Shown: positions 7,762-15,680, counted from the stretch's first letter. The stretch: 18,416 bases of DNA from Deltaproteobacteria bacterium RIFOXYA12_FULL_61_11 (GCA_001799195.1 MGSU01000033.1:1-18416), one strand, 5' to 3'. The notes: generated from the sequence alone by a model not told the origin. Numbers and translations are program-made.

Positions 7762-8928
7762 TCACCTGACGTTGGTATCTTCCTTGGCAATGAAAGCTGC
7801 TGTAGCTCGCGCTCCCTGTCGATGTTCGGGGGGGGTCTGTCGAAGTCTGCTGAGCGATAGCGTCTCGAGAGCATCGATCACCTTGTTTCCTCCACAACCA
7901 TTCGGCAACACTACTCCTAAGCCGAGTTCTTTGATCTCCCGCGCGGTATCGGAATCGTCAGGCCCGATGAACAACACCGGTGCCCTTGTGTAGAGGATGC
8001 CATAGAGCTTACTGGGCACCACGACACCCTCCCAACCATCTTGCATAGTAATGACATGGATCGTCGCTGCGTAGAGGAGCGCAGAGGTCAACTCCGGTGC
8101 GACGTAGTCATGCACCAGAACATTGGGCAAGGACTTCCCTTCCTTTTCGAGGTTCGTTCGTCCCTCCCCTTGGCAAAAGAAGGCGAAAACCCAGTTCTGC
8201 TCTTGTTTCTCGAGTATCATAGCAGCTTCCAGCAGATCCTTGTACGTATGCCCATGACCAAGATTGCCCGCATAGAGCACGACGCGCCTTTTCTGCCAGC
8301 CGAAATGTTGTACGAGTTCGTTCTTCTTCTTGTCGCGCGGCGAAATATTCCTATTGTCCCAAGGTGGTATGACTGTGCAGAAACCTGGTTTCCTCGACCA
8401 TTGACGATAGAGTTCGAGACGTTCCTTCTGCCGTATCCCTAAGGTAATCACCCCGGTAAGCCCCCGAAGCCCGAATTCATTGAACTGACGAAGTACAGAG
8501 TTGCAAATCCCCCTAGGAGAGATCATCCGATCCGCGACTAGCGCTTCCGGATAAAGATCCATGGTCCACCAGAAGATCCGTCGTTCGCGCCCGAGGACTT
8601 TTGCAAGCCGAGACGCGAGGATCATGAAGGGGGGATCGGTTAAAATGACGCAACGTTCCCATCTCATCAGTGGGATCAATACCACGGCTTGGATACCGAA
8701 AACCGCCCAGTTCAGGAGGCGATTGCGCGATCTACCCGTACAAACTCTTCGCACCTGCACCCGGGAAGAAAGCTGCACCTCCGCAGGATGCCGGGTGTAC
8801 TCATGATCTCCGGTCAACACCACAACTTCACAACCGAGATCGCCTAGTTCTCCAGCGACATCGGCCAACATACGTCCCGTCGGGACCTGATTGCCGCCAA
8901 AAAAACGATTGACCAGCAGCACACGCAT
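7762..8928 (-). CDS. WbuB/WcaI-like glycosyltransferase family 4
   Basis: This probable sugar transferase for the repeat unit has 388 residues. It has the WbuB-type N-terminus (MRVLLVNRFFGGNQVPTGRM), the VILTDPPF and WWTMDLYPEALV segments (124-128 DLYPE), VIPPWDN, the donor-domain entry VVLYAGNLGHGH, and WEGVVVPSKLYGIL (PSKLYG at 305-310) before PVLFIGP. In many GT4 enzymes a Glu follows the PSKLY segment; here it is Gly, which I believe also occurs in this subgroup. The start lies 13 bp downstream of the preceding SDR stop and has no clear Shine-Dalgarno, so translation probably depends on coupling. The donor sugar cannot be inferred; WbuB-like enzymes often transfer amino or deoxy sugars. 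Confidence 0.87.
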   Translation of the reverse strand: MRVLLVNRFFGGNQVPTGRMLADVAGELGDLGCEVVVLTGDHEYTRHPAEVQLSSRVQVRRVCTGRSRNRLLNWAVFGIQAVVLIPLMRWERCVILTDPPFMILASRLAKVLGRERRIFWWTMDLYPEALVADRMISPRGICNSVLRQFNEFGLRGLTGVITLGIRQKERLELYRQWSRKPGFCTVIPPWDNRNISPRDKKKNELVQHFGWQKRRVVLYAGNLGHGHTYKDLLEAAMILEKQEQNWVFAFFCQGEGRTNLEKEGKSLPNVLVHDYVAPELTSALLYAATIHVITMQDGWEGVVVPSKLYGILYTRAPVLFIGPDDSDTAREIKELGLGVVLPNGCGGNKVIDALETLSLSRLRQTPPEHRQGARATAAFIAKEDTNVR

Positions 8929-8941
8929 GGATGGTTGCTAC

Positions 8942-9988
8942 TCAGATGCGTTTCTTCCAAGCATCCACTATCTGTTGGAATATCTCATCCAGGTTCACGC
9001 TGATATCCCAACTCGGATAATGTTGTCGCATCTTGGAGAGATCACTGTAATAACAGATGTGATCCCCAATGCGATTCTGCTCGACATACTGCCATTGCAT
9101 CTTTTTCTCGACCAAGCGCTCCGACCTTTCGAATGCTTCCAGAATCGAGCAGGTGTTCTCCTTTCCACCGCCGATGTTGTAGACCTCTCCGGACCTCGGC
9201 GCCTCGAGGAACGCATGAATGAACCTCGCCACGTCCAGGCTGTGGATATTGTCCCGAACCTGTTTGGCTTTGTACCCGAACACCTTGTAGGTACGCCCCT
9301 CAAAATTACAGCGCACCAGGTAACTCAAGAAGCCATGGAGTTCGACCCCCGAATGTGCTGGCCCCGTCAGGCATCCACCCCGCAAGCAGCAGGTTTTCAT
9401 CCCGAAATACCTACCGTACTCCTGGACCATCACATCTGCGGCAACCTTACTGGCTCCAAAGAGCGAATGCTTGGATTGGTCAATACTGAAATCCTCGGCA
9501 ATACCGTTACAATACTTGGGATCGCAGTAATCCCAACGTGTTTCCAGCTCTCTGAGGGCGATGTCGTTTGGTGCATCGCCATAGACTTTGTTCGTGGACA
9601 TGAAAACGAACGGAGCTTCGAGGACATGACGACGGGTAGCTTCGAGGAGATTGAGTGTGCCCACGGCATTGGTGTCGAAATCGTCGAAGGGTATACTGGC
9701 TGCTCGGTCATGACTGGGTTGGGCAGCGGTATGAACAATTGCGTCTGGGTGGAGTTTACGCAGAAGTTGGTCGATACCCTCTCGATCGCGGATATCCAAC
9801 TCATGATGGGTAAAATTCTTGAGAATTCCCTCGAGCCGCTGTTGGTTCCAACGGGTATCCCCTTGAGGGCCGAAGAATATCGCTCGTTGATTGTTGTCAA
9901 TACCGTGTATTTCCCATCCTAACGTGTCGAAGTAAGCACACACTTCCGAGCCGATCAGGCCACTTGATCCGGTAACGAGAAGCTTCAT
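8942..9988 (-). CDS. CDP-paratose 2-epimerase-like SDR with Phe in the YxxxK position
   Basis: This is the first gene of the - strand operon, a 348-residue extended SDR that acts on a nucleotide sugar. The Rossmann loop is GSSGLIG (7-13). STNKVYGD (131-138), [56 protein letters not shown] and RIGDH are the segments I associate with CDP-paratose/tyvelose epimerases and close relatives. The catalytic Tyr is replaced: the segment reads SLFGASK, giving F177 and K181, and the codon is TTT. This may define a subfamily with a different reaction. The ATG at 9988 is chosen because AGGAGAG lies five to six bases upstream; an in-frame ATG at 10003 lies before that site. I do not claim the CDP-paratose substrate. 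Confidence 0.85.
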   Translation of the reverse strand: MKLLVTGSSGLIGSEVCAYFDTLGWEIHGIDNNQRAIFFGPQGDTRWNQQRLEGILKNFTHHELDIRDREGIDQLLRKLHPDAIVHTAAQPSHDRAASIPFDDFDTNAVGTLNLLEATRRHVLEAPFVFMSTNKVYGDAPNDIALRELETRWDYCDPKYCNGIAEDFSIDQSKHSLFGASKVAADVMVQEYGRYFGMKTCCLRGGCLTGPAHSGVELHGFLSYLVRCNFEGRTYKVFGYKAKQVRDNIHSLDVARFIHAFLEAPRSGEVYNIGGGKENTCSILEAFERSERLVEKKMQWQYVEQNRIGDHICYYSDLSKMRQHYPSWDISVNLDEIFQQIVDAWKKRI

Positions 9989-10017
9989 TCCCTCTCTCCT
10001 CATTTTTGCTCCAAAAG

Positions 10018-10040
10018 GGGATCCTATCGCGATCGATCCC
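10018..10040. promoter_or_regulatory. Imperfect palindrome in the leader of the - strand operon
   Basis: GGGATC (10018-10023) and GATCCC (10035-10040) flank an 11-bp centre containing TCGCGA. The element lies between the -10 candidate and the start codon of the paratose-epimerase-like gene, where a repressor could act. GATC-rich palindromes can arise by chance in such sequence, so confidence is low. Confidence 0.22.
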
Positions 10041-10070
10041 TCGCAGGCGTCTTCTATGCAAGGGGCGAAA

Positions 10071-10099
10071 AGAATAGCACCGCCCCCCCGTGGACGCAA
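10071..10099 (-). promoter_or_regulatory. Candidate sigma70-type promoter for the - strand glycan operon
   Basis: Read on the - strand, TTGCGT (10099-10094), a 17-bp spacer and TATTCT (10076-10071) match the -35/-10 pattern and sit about 80 bp upstream of the ATG at 9988. The region is the 270-bp gap between divergent genes. No equally good promoter was found for the + strand gene at 10259. Confidence 0.45.
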
Positions 10100-10258
10100 G
10101 AATTTATCTGGGGCGCGGATCTATTCCGTATTCTAGAGCAGGATGTCCGGAAAAACTGGGAGGTCCCTTTCCGAGGTTCGATACTTCTCGTTACCCGGTA
10201 GTGCGCACCCAGGAAAAGTGGTACATCTTGGTTCAGTCTCCGTAGGAACCCTTCGACC

Positions 10259-11707
10259 ATGACCAACCTCTTGCTTACCTTGTGTCCGCCCCTCCCAGTA
10301 GTGTGCCCTCCGCTAGCCATGGCGTCCTTGGCAACCTATGTCCGAACCCGAGGTTATTCGGTCTCCCTCTATGATTTGAACACCCGTATGGCGGCGAGCG
10401 CCTCGAGAGTTGGGTTGCCTGGTAGCTTCGAACTGGGCTTCTTACCGCGCGGGGTTGCGCTCCGAGAGGCCTGGGACGACCCCTATCTCGACGTCTGGTT
10501 ACCTCCCCGACTCCACCGCCTATTGCAACATTTCGAAGCCGAGATAGTCTCCCTCATCCAAGAACTACACCGGGTCCAGCCGGCAGTCGTTGGTTTCTCG
10601 ATCTATAGACACAACCTTGTCTGCACCCTCGAGATAGCCCGGCGTATCCGGGCTGTCTCAGACCGCATCACACTCATCCTCGGAGGCCCCTTCCTGCCCG
10701 GTGAGTTCCCGATCGAGATGCTCGATAGGGAGGTGGTCGACGCCTTCGTGGCCTGTGAAGGTGAACAACGTCTGGAACACATACTGGCCAGAGCGAGCAC
10801 GGGGGGGCGAGAGGCAGTACGTGAACTGACCGCGACCAACCTGATCCTAGAACAAGCTCCATTCCAAGACCTCGACAAGATCCCACCGCTCCGGTACGAC
10901 GGATTAGACCTTTCGTTCTACGAACCGGGCAAGGCCCATCTGATCACCTCACGCGGTTGTCCTCATCGGTGTAGCTTCTGTACTGATCGCCACTATCATG
11001 GACCATTTCGTTCCCATAGTATAAACAACGTCCTGGCCCAGATACAATACCTGACCGAAGAACTCGGCCGTACCAACCTGGTGATCTATGATTTGACCTT
11101 CAACGCAAACCCCAAGCGCCTCGCAGCTTTGTGCCAAGGCATCCTGGACCGGGGGTTCCAGGTCTCCTGGGATGCTCTGGTACGCGTCAATACCGCGACC
11201 ACCGCCGAACTGCTCACCCTGATGAAAAAAGCCGGCTGTCACGCTCTCATGATAGGGCTCGAGAGCGGATCTGATACGGTGTTGCGAAGAATGAACAAGG
11301 GCTTCACCGTCGCCGAGGCTCGCCACATGCTCCGGGATGCCAAACGGGCGAGAATAGAGACCAGGATCAACCTGATCGTGGGGTTTCCCGGTGAAGAAGA
11401 GTCTCATCATCTCGAGACTATTCACTTCCTCGAGACCGAACGATCCTCCCTCGATGCCATCTGCGTCCTCAGTACTTACCACCTCATGCCCAATTCCGAG
11501 GTCTGGCACTCACGGGAAACCTTGGGTTTACTCCCCGCAAAGACTCATACGTTCGCTTGGGAAGGGAAGGACGGTAACACTCTCGCAGTACGTCTCGATC
11601 GTTGCGAACACATCGTCGGTGCCTGCATGAAACTCGGCATCAGAATCGACAACTCATCATTAGGATTGATCCGGAATGCCCTTGAGAAGGAACCTTCGAC
11701 GTCCTGA
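10259..11707 (+). CDS. B12-binding-domain type radical SAM enzyme
   Basis: This 482-residue radical SAM protein has an N-terminal B12-binding-like domain (about 1-200) and a C-terminal Elp3/MiaB-like barrel. It binds a 4Fe-4S cluster and SAM through C234, C238 and C241 (SRGCPHRCSFC). LILGGPF (139-145) and the PPLAMASLATYVRTRGYSV segment are the usual Rossmann-like B12-domain landmarks; no DxHxxG cobalt-ligand motif is seen. IGLESGSDTVLRRMNKGFT and LIVGFPGEE are standard later motifs. Relatives include methyltransferases and ring- or lipid-modifying enzymes; the substrate here is unknown. The gene stands alone or leads the + strand acylation cassette, which follows after about 80 bp. TAGGAA upstream is only a weak ribosome site, with a long spacing to the ATG. 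Confidence 0.88.
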   Translation: MTNLLLTLCPPLPVVCPPLAMASLATYVRTRGYSVSLYDLNTRMAASASRVGLPGSFELGFLPRGVALREAWDDPYLDVWLPPRLHRLLQHFEAEIVSLIQELHRVQPAVVGFSIYRHNLVCTLEIARRIRAVSDRITLILGGPFLPGEFPIEMLDREVVDAFVACEGEQRLEHILARASTGGREAVRELTATNLILEQAPFQDLDKIPPLRYDGLDLSFYEPGKAHLITSRGCPHRCSFCTDRHYHGPFRSHSINNVLAQIQYLTEELGRTNLVIYDLTFNANPKRLAALCQGILDRGFQVSWDALVRVNTATTAELLTLMKKAGCHALMIGLESGSDTVLRRMNKGFTVAEARHMLRDAKRARIETRINLIVGFPGEEESHHLETIHFLETERSSLDAICVLSTYHLMPNSEVWHSRETLGLLPAKTHTFAWEGKDGNTLAVRLDRCEHIVGACMKLGIRIDNSSLGLIRNALEKEPSTS

Positions 11708-11720
11708 GAGAGACCTCCTG

Positions 11721-11792
11721 GTGAAGATGCATCTGAAACCGATCAACATCTTGCATGCAGATACCCCCGGTACCAAGGGAGGTCGGCGTTGA
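11721..11792 (+). CDS. Possible 23-codon leader ORF coupled to the SGNH gene
   Basis: A short frame runs from GTG (11721; ATG at 11727) to a TGA at 11790-11792. The TGA overlaps the TTG start of the next gene as TTGA. The peptide ends DTPGTKGGRR and resembles nothing I recognise. Its interest is the same TTGA stop-start overlap seen between the microprotein and MBOAT genes. It may be a coupling leader, or chance. Confidence 0.2.
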   Translation: MKMHLKPINILHADTPGTKGGRR

Positions 11793-12826
11793 GCCCGAGG
11801 CCCCTGCCCTGGTTCCTGGCGTCGTTGGTCCTGGGCTTCCTCGCGCTCCCCATCCTCTCGGGGGTAGCGGGTTTCCCCACGCGTGAGCAGGTCTATCGCG
11901 GTACCGACCGGCGCGAGAACCTCAGTTGGTTCGTCTATCACCACCTCTTCCGAGAGAAGTCCCCCCTCGATATCGCCATCCTCGGTTCGAGCCATCTAGC
12001 TGCCGGTCTCGATGCCCTGACCCTCGAACGTCTCTTGACCGAGCGTCTCGGACGACCGGCCACGGTGATCGTGTTGCCGGCGTTCTTCCGCGCTGTGGAC
12101 CTCCAATTCCTCCTGCTCGAGGACCTGCTCCGGCAGAGGCGGGTCCGCATGGTCGTGGTCGACCCGGGCACCGATACTCAGGTCAACCCCAACCCTCACC
12201 TCTACCGCATCCTGCAATGGGGACATCCCGCAGAGGTCTGGGGCAGCCTCCCCGCCGGCGAGTACTTGCGTTGGTATGCGCTGACCTGCTACAGCACGCC
12301 ACGCCAACTCCTGGCAGCCCTCTTTCCTCGACCGATTCTTCCCCCCGAAGCACGCTACACGGCGCGGAACGGCAGCACGTTCGATGCCCAGACCCCTCTC
12401 CCCGATTGGTTGCTGCGAAGAGCATCGGCCGGTCGAGCATCCCTCGAGGAGGTGAGCTATCCCCCCGAGCGCTATAACGAGTTGTACTTTGCGCCCATCC
12501 TCAGCTCCTATCAACACTTCTTCTTGCGCCACTTCATCGAACTGGCGGTTCGGAACGAAACTGTGCCCGTAGTAGTACGCTTTCCTTTCCTGGAGCGGGC
12601 CAGAGAACGCGAACTGACCCTCCCGGAGGGCTTGCGTTCGACGTTGAGCGAAGCCCGGGTCACCGTGCTCGGCATTACCCCGGCAGCTCTCTTCGAGGGT
12701 CTGGACGATCGCACCGTGGCGAGCTTATATGCAGACCCGGTCCACTTCAACGCGGCCGGGAGCCATCTCCATACCGCGATCATCGCTCCGGCACTGGTGG
12801 AGGAATATGCCCGACAGTACCGCTAA
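11789..12826 (+). CDS. DltD/AlgX-like SGNH-fold O-acyl transfer partner protein
   Basis: This membrane-anchored extracytoplasmic SGNH-like protein of 345 residues probably takes an acyl group and places it on the glycan. An N-terminal hydrophobic helix (about 7-28) anchors it. AILGSSHLAAGLD contains GSSH (66-69), with Ser68 as the likely nucleophile, as in the GSS motif of DltD. ADPVHFNAAG near the end supplies the Asp316-x-x-His319 pair. Overall identity to known DltD or AlgJ/AlgX is low by eye; the call rests on these motifs, the length and the context. The start is TTG at 11789, supported by AAGGGAGG at 11775-11782. Its 3' end overlaps the microprotein gene by 20 bases, followed by the MBOAT gene, the usual partner of such proteins. 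Confidence 0.8.
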   Translation: MSPRPLPWFLASLVLGFLALPILSGVAGFPTREQVYRGTDRRENLSWFVYHHLFREKSPLDIAILGSSHLAAGLDALTLERLLTERLGRPATVIVLPAFFRAVDLQFLLLEDLLRQRRVRMVVVDPGTDTQVNPNPHLYRILQWGHPAEVWGSLPAGEYLRWYALTCYSTPRQLLAALFPRPILPPEARYTARNGSTFDAQTPLPDWLLRRASAGRASLEEVSYPPERYNELYFAPILSSYQHFFLRHFIELAVRNETVPVVVRFPFLERARERELTLPEGLRSTLSEARVTVLGITPAALFEGLDDRTVASLYADPVHFNAAGSHLHTAIIAPALVEEYARQYR

Positions 12827-12935
12827 CTCTCTGCTCCGCTGGATACTCTTCTTGCTCTTCGCGGCAGCCGTGGGTCTGTTCTTTCTGATCCCGGGGCATT
12901 CCCTGGAGTTGCAACTCGTGTACAAGGCTTTTTGA
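12807..12935 (+). CDS. DltX-like single-pass microprotein with a C-terminal acyl-shuttle motif
   Basis: This 42-residue protein has a short N-terminus with Arg11, one hydrophobic helix (about 12-28) and a C-terminal tail. By the positive-inside rule the tail faces the periplasm. It ends exactly in LVYKAF (37-42), which fits the aromatic/hydrophobic-x-Tyr-x-x-Phe hexapeptide at the end of DltX (FIYNEF-like). In the Dlt pathway the MBOAT loads the acyl group on that Tyr and passes it to the Ser of DltD. Here the Tyr would be Tyr39. GGAGG lies four to five bases before the ATG, inside the SGNH gene. The stop overlaps the MBOAT TTG start as TTGA. The position between SGNH and MBOAT genes, the ribosome site, the topology and the terminal motif all support a real gene. 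Function is inferred. Confidence 0.8.
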   Translation: MPDSTANSLLRWILFLLFAAAVGLFFLIPGHSLELQLVYKAF

Positions 12936-14155
12936 ACGTGTTTGAACCCAGCGTCCTCCTGATCCTGATCCTGTATGTCGCGCTCGCCGCTCTCGCCGTA
13001 CGCGCCTTCCAAGGCTCCGTGCAGGATATCCTTCTAGCCGCGGTCAATGCTCTCGGGCTGGGCCTCTTGTTGCCCTGGGCAGAAGGATCTGTCTACCTGA
13101 TCGTCTACGGGCTCTTCCTCCTCGCCTTCTGGAGCACACTCTCCAAGGTGGGTCGATCCGACGCCGCGTATTTCCTCACGATCTCCCTCCCCTTGGCCAT
13201 GCTCTGCTGCGTGAAATATTTCGGAACAGAGCTGGTAGGGATCCTCGAGCATGGCTCGAGCGTCGAGCAACGAACTCCACCCTTCGCCGTGATGATCGGC
13301 CTCTCATTCATGGTCTTCCGGCTGATCAAGCTCGCCGTAGCTGTCAGGAACCACAGGATCGAGCCTCCGACTGCCGCGCACTTCTTCGCCTTCACCTGCT
13401 TCCTGCCGACCTTACCGGTTGGTCCGATCGGTGAGCTTGCGAGGTTCTCCCTCAGCAAGGCCGCGGCAAGCCATGCTGCGATCCCCTGGGGCCTCGCCGC
13501 AGAACGCATCCTCGTGGGCGCGGTGAAATACTTTTTCCTCGGCACCATCTTGCAACTCGTGACCTTCGAGGGGCTCCTCTTCGACGGCAACGGTCATGCC
13601 CCGGTCGAGATTTTCGTCGCCGGAGCCGGCTATTACCTCTATATCTATTGTAATTTCTCTGGTTTCTGCGACATGGCGATCGGCGTTAGCGCGCTCATCG
13701 GTATCGAGGTCGAGGAGAACTTCGACCGACCCTTCACCGCCCGTAACCTCAGCGAATTGTGGAGGCGTTGGCATATCACCCTGGGCACCTTCATGTCCGA
13801 AATGATCTTCATGCCCTTGGCGCATTGGTTAGGACCGAGAATAGGGCGTCGCCTCCTCCCCCTCACCGTGTCGGTGGCCGTAGTGGTGACCTTTCTCCTC
13901 TTGGGTCTCTGGCACGGCGCAACATGGAACTTTGTCGCCTTTGGGGTCCTGCAGAGCATCGGGGTGCTGGCCAGTTACCATTGGGGCAACCTTCTGCGCA
14001 GCACCTTGGGAGTACAGGGCTATGCGCGGTACCTGCGGCACCGAGGCGTCCTCTGGTCCGGCAGGGTCTTGACCTTCGCTTACATGGCCTGCAGTTGCAT
14101 CGTCTTCGCCAATGACCCCGCTCACCTCGCGAGACTGGGATCTATGTTTCCCTGA
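12932..14155 (+). CDS. MBOAT family membrane-bound O-acyltransferase (DltB/AlgI-like)
   Basis: This polytopic inner-membrane enzyme probably moves an acyl group from a cytoplasmic thioester carrier across the membrane to modify a surface glycan. Family motifs are YIYCNFSGFCDMAIG (237-251), ENFDRPFTARNLSELWRRWH with H281, and LGLWHGATWNF with the catalytic His328. At 407 residues it is DltB-sized, shorter than AlgI-type proteins, and ends LGSMFP with no shuttle motif. That fits the motif being on the separate microprotein upstream. The TTG at 12932 overlaps the microprotein stop; a GTG at 12938 is the alternative start. The last 34 bases overlap the convergent radical SAM gene. No adenylation (DltA-like) gene is visible in the window. 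Confidence 0.92.
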   Translation: MNVFEPSVLLILILYVALAALAVRAFQGSVQDILLAAVNALGLGLLLPWAEGSVYLIVYGLFLLAFWSTLSKVGRSDAAYFLTISLPLAMLCCVKYFGTELVGILEHGSSVEQRTPPFAVMIGLSFMVFRLIKLAVAVRNHRIEPPTAAHFFAFTCFLPTLPVGPIGELARFSLSKAAASHAAIPWGLAAERILVGAVKYFFLGTILQLVTFEGLLFDGNGHAPVEIFVAGAGYYLYIYCNFSGFCDMAIGVSALIGIEVEENFDRPFTARNLSELWRRWHITLGTFMSEMIFMPLAHWLGPRIGRRLLPLTVSVAVVVTFLLLGLWHGATWNFVAFGVLQSIGVLASYHWGNLLRSTLGVQGYARYLRHRGVLWSGRVLTFAYMACSCIVFANDPAHLARLGSMFP

Positions 14156-15675
14156 GCAGCGCCGACCTGCCCGGTTCGGCCGAGCCCGAAGGGCTTTAAG
14201 AAGAGGCGCGCGACGCGCGGAGTAGAGCCGAAGAAGGTAGCGTACTTCATGACCAGTTCTTCGTCTGTGAAGTACTTCCGCTGGACCGCGAGCATGGCCG
14301 AGGTCCTGGCGAAATCTTTGAAGGCGAGGGCCACACGGGTTCGGGCTTCCTGGAGCAGCGCGGTGGGCAAGAAGTTGCACTCCGCCCTGATGCACTCCTG
14401 GGTCCCCAGGGGTACCCTCACGTGTCTCCTGAGGAACTCCTCGCTGTAGCCCAGAGACCCTGCCAGACGATACATGGCACTGCCCGGGTAGGCGCGTACG
14501 ATGCCGATATAGGGGAAGTGGATGGAGTCGATCAGGCGGAGGATCATGGCCACCGTCGCGGACAGTTCCCCCGGGGTCTCGCTCGGGAACCCGATCATGA
14601 AAAAACCGTTCACGATGAGCCCTCGCTCCCGGGTCGCCTCGATGGCAGCCTCGACCTTCTCGAGGTCGAGCTTCTTCTTGATCATGCGCTGAATGCGGGG
14701 ACTGGCGGATTCGATGGCATAGACCACCTCTACGGTACCGGCCTCGACGAGCAGGTCCAGGAATTCCTCGTCCAGACGATCACCTCGCAACCCGTTGGGG
14801 AAGAATAATCTCACCTTGAAAGGGAGGGAGCAGATGCCGGCCAGGACCTCTTTGGCATGATCGAGCTGGAAGTTGAAGATATCATCGATGATGAGGAAGT
14901 CGCGAAGGCCGAAGCGGTCGTACAAGGACCTGATCTCGGCAAGGATGTTGCCGGGTGAACGGTGTCGGAAGTTCTTGCCGAACAGGGAATGGCAATAGAT
15001 GCAGCGGTACGGGCACCCGCGGGAGGTGAGCAAGAGGGCATAGCGACGCTGGATCGAGGTCAGGGCGTGGAAGGAGGCATAGCGATCGAGATCGATGTCG
15101 CCGTAATCGGGGAAGGGCATGGCATCGAGGTCGGCGATCTGGGGCCGCAGCGCGGTTTTGCGGCAAGGTGGGCAACCTGCTTCCTGCGAGCGATAGTACA
15201 GACCTGCGACGGCCCGGAAATCTCGCGACCCGGGCGAGTCCAACAACGCAGCGATAAGCTCGCGGAGGACGTATTCCCCTTCGGCGGGACAAACAAGGTC
15301 GACATTGAGATCTTCCAGGATCTGAGCGGGGGCATCCCCGGCATAGGGCCCTCCTGCCACGACCAGGATGGCTGGATTGTGGGCCTTGGCCAGGCGAGCG
15401 AGCTCGTGGAGTTGACGATACGTGCTGGAGAGCGAGCGCAGGCCGACGAGGTCGGGGTTGTGCTCGGCCAGGAGGTCGGCGACCGCGGCGAAGTTCCCGC
15501 ACTGGATCGCCGCATCACAGACCACGACCGAGAGGGTGTCGGCTGAGAAACACGAACGCACATAACTGGCCAGCAACATGAGACCCAGCGGGGGATGGAC
15601 CATGTTGTGAGCAACGCCGAGTCCAACCTCGCTGAAATCGGTAGCCGCATCAATGAGCAGGACCTTCAGCGGCAT
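14122..15675 (-). CDS. B12-binding-domain type radical SAM enzyme (second copy)
   Basis: This 517-residue protein has an N-terminal B12-binding-like domain (about 1-145; PPLGLMLLASYVRS, ILVVAGGPYAGDAP and CPAEGEYVL are landmarks). A radical SAM barrel follows, with C221, C225 and C228 (SRGCPYRCIYC) as cluster ligands, then IESASPRIQRMIKK and FFMIGFPSETPGE. The C-terminal extension of about 120 residues is unassigned. No DxHxxG cobalamin ligand motif is seen. Chemistry is unknown; relatives carry out methylations and unusual C-C or ring modifications. The ATG at 15675 is chosen because MPLKVLLIDAA is the normal B12-domain start; it lies five bases after the acyl carrier stop, so the two are very likely one operon. 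This suggests, without proof, action on a carrier-bound group or on its acceptor. Confidence 0.88.
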   Translation of the reverse strand: MPLKVLLIDAATDFSEVGLGVAHNMVHPPLGLMLLASYVRSCFSADTLSVVVCDAAIQCGNFAAVADLLAEHNPDLVGLRSLSSTYRQLHELARLAKAHNPAILVVAGGPYAGDAPAQILEDLNVDLVCPAEGEYVLRELIAALLDSPGSRDFRAVAGLYYRSQEAGCPPCRKTALRPQIADLDAMPFPDYGDIDLDRYASFHALTSIQRRYALLLTSRGCPYRCIYCHSLFGKNFRHRSPGNILAEIRSLYDRFGLRDFLIIDDIFNFQLDHAKEVLAGICSLPFKVRLFFPNGLRGDRLDEEFLDLLVEAGTVEVVYAIESASPRIQRMIKKKLDLEKVEAAIEATRERGLIVNGFFMIGFPSETPGELSATVAMILRLIDSIHFPYIGIVRAYPGSAMYRLAGSLGYSEEFLRRHVRVPLGTQECIRAECNFLPTALLQEARTRVALAFKDFARTSAMLAVQRKYFTDEELVMKYATFFGSTPRVARLFLKPFGLGRTGQVGAAQGNIDPSLAR

Positions 15676-15680
15676 GGAGT

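Noticed and set aside
7640-7897. N-terminal extension of 86 residues for the GalE-like SDR
   Set aside because: The extension overlaps the upstream glycosyltransferase gene, carries no SDR features, and spans the hairpin leader. The ATG at 7639 gives the standard SDR N-terminus.
8891-9922. Long + strand open frame of 343 codons opposite the paratose-epimerase-like gene
   Set aside because: No recognisable motifs, and it lies fully antisense to a strongly supported SDR gene with a good ribosome site.
11721-11792. RiPP precursor peptide next to a radical SAM enzyme, suggested by the ending GTKGGRR
   Set aside because: The frame is only 23 codons, there is no recognition element or transporter/protease gene, and the neighbouring radical SAM protein has the B12-domain build of glycan or lipid enzymes, not a SPASM type.
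14183-14197. Small hairpin AGCCC-GAA-GGGCT followed by TTT, as a terminator for the MBOAT transcript
   Set aside because: The stem is only five pairs, the T-run is three bases, and it lies inside the coding region of the convergent radical SAM gene, where the bases are needed for protein sequence.
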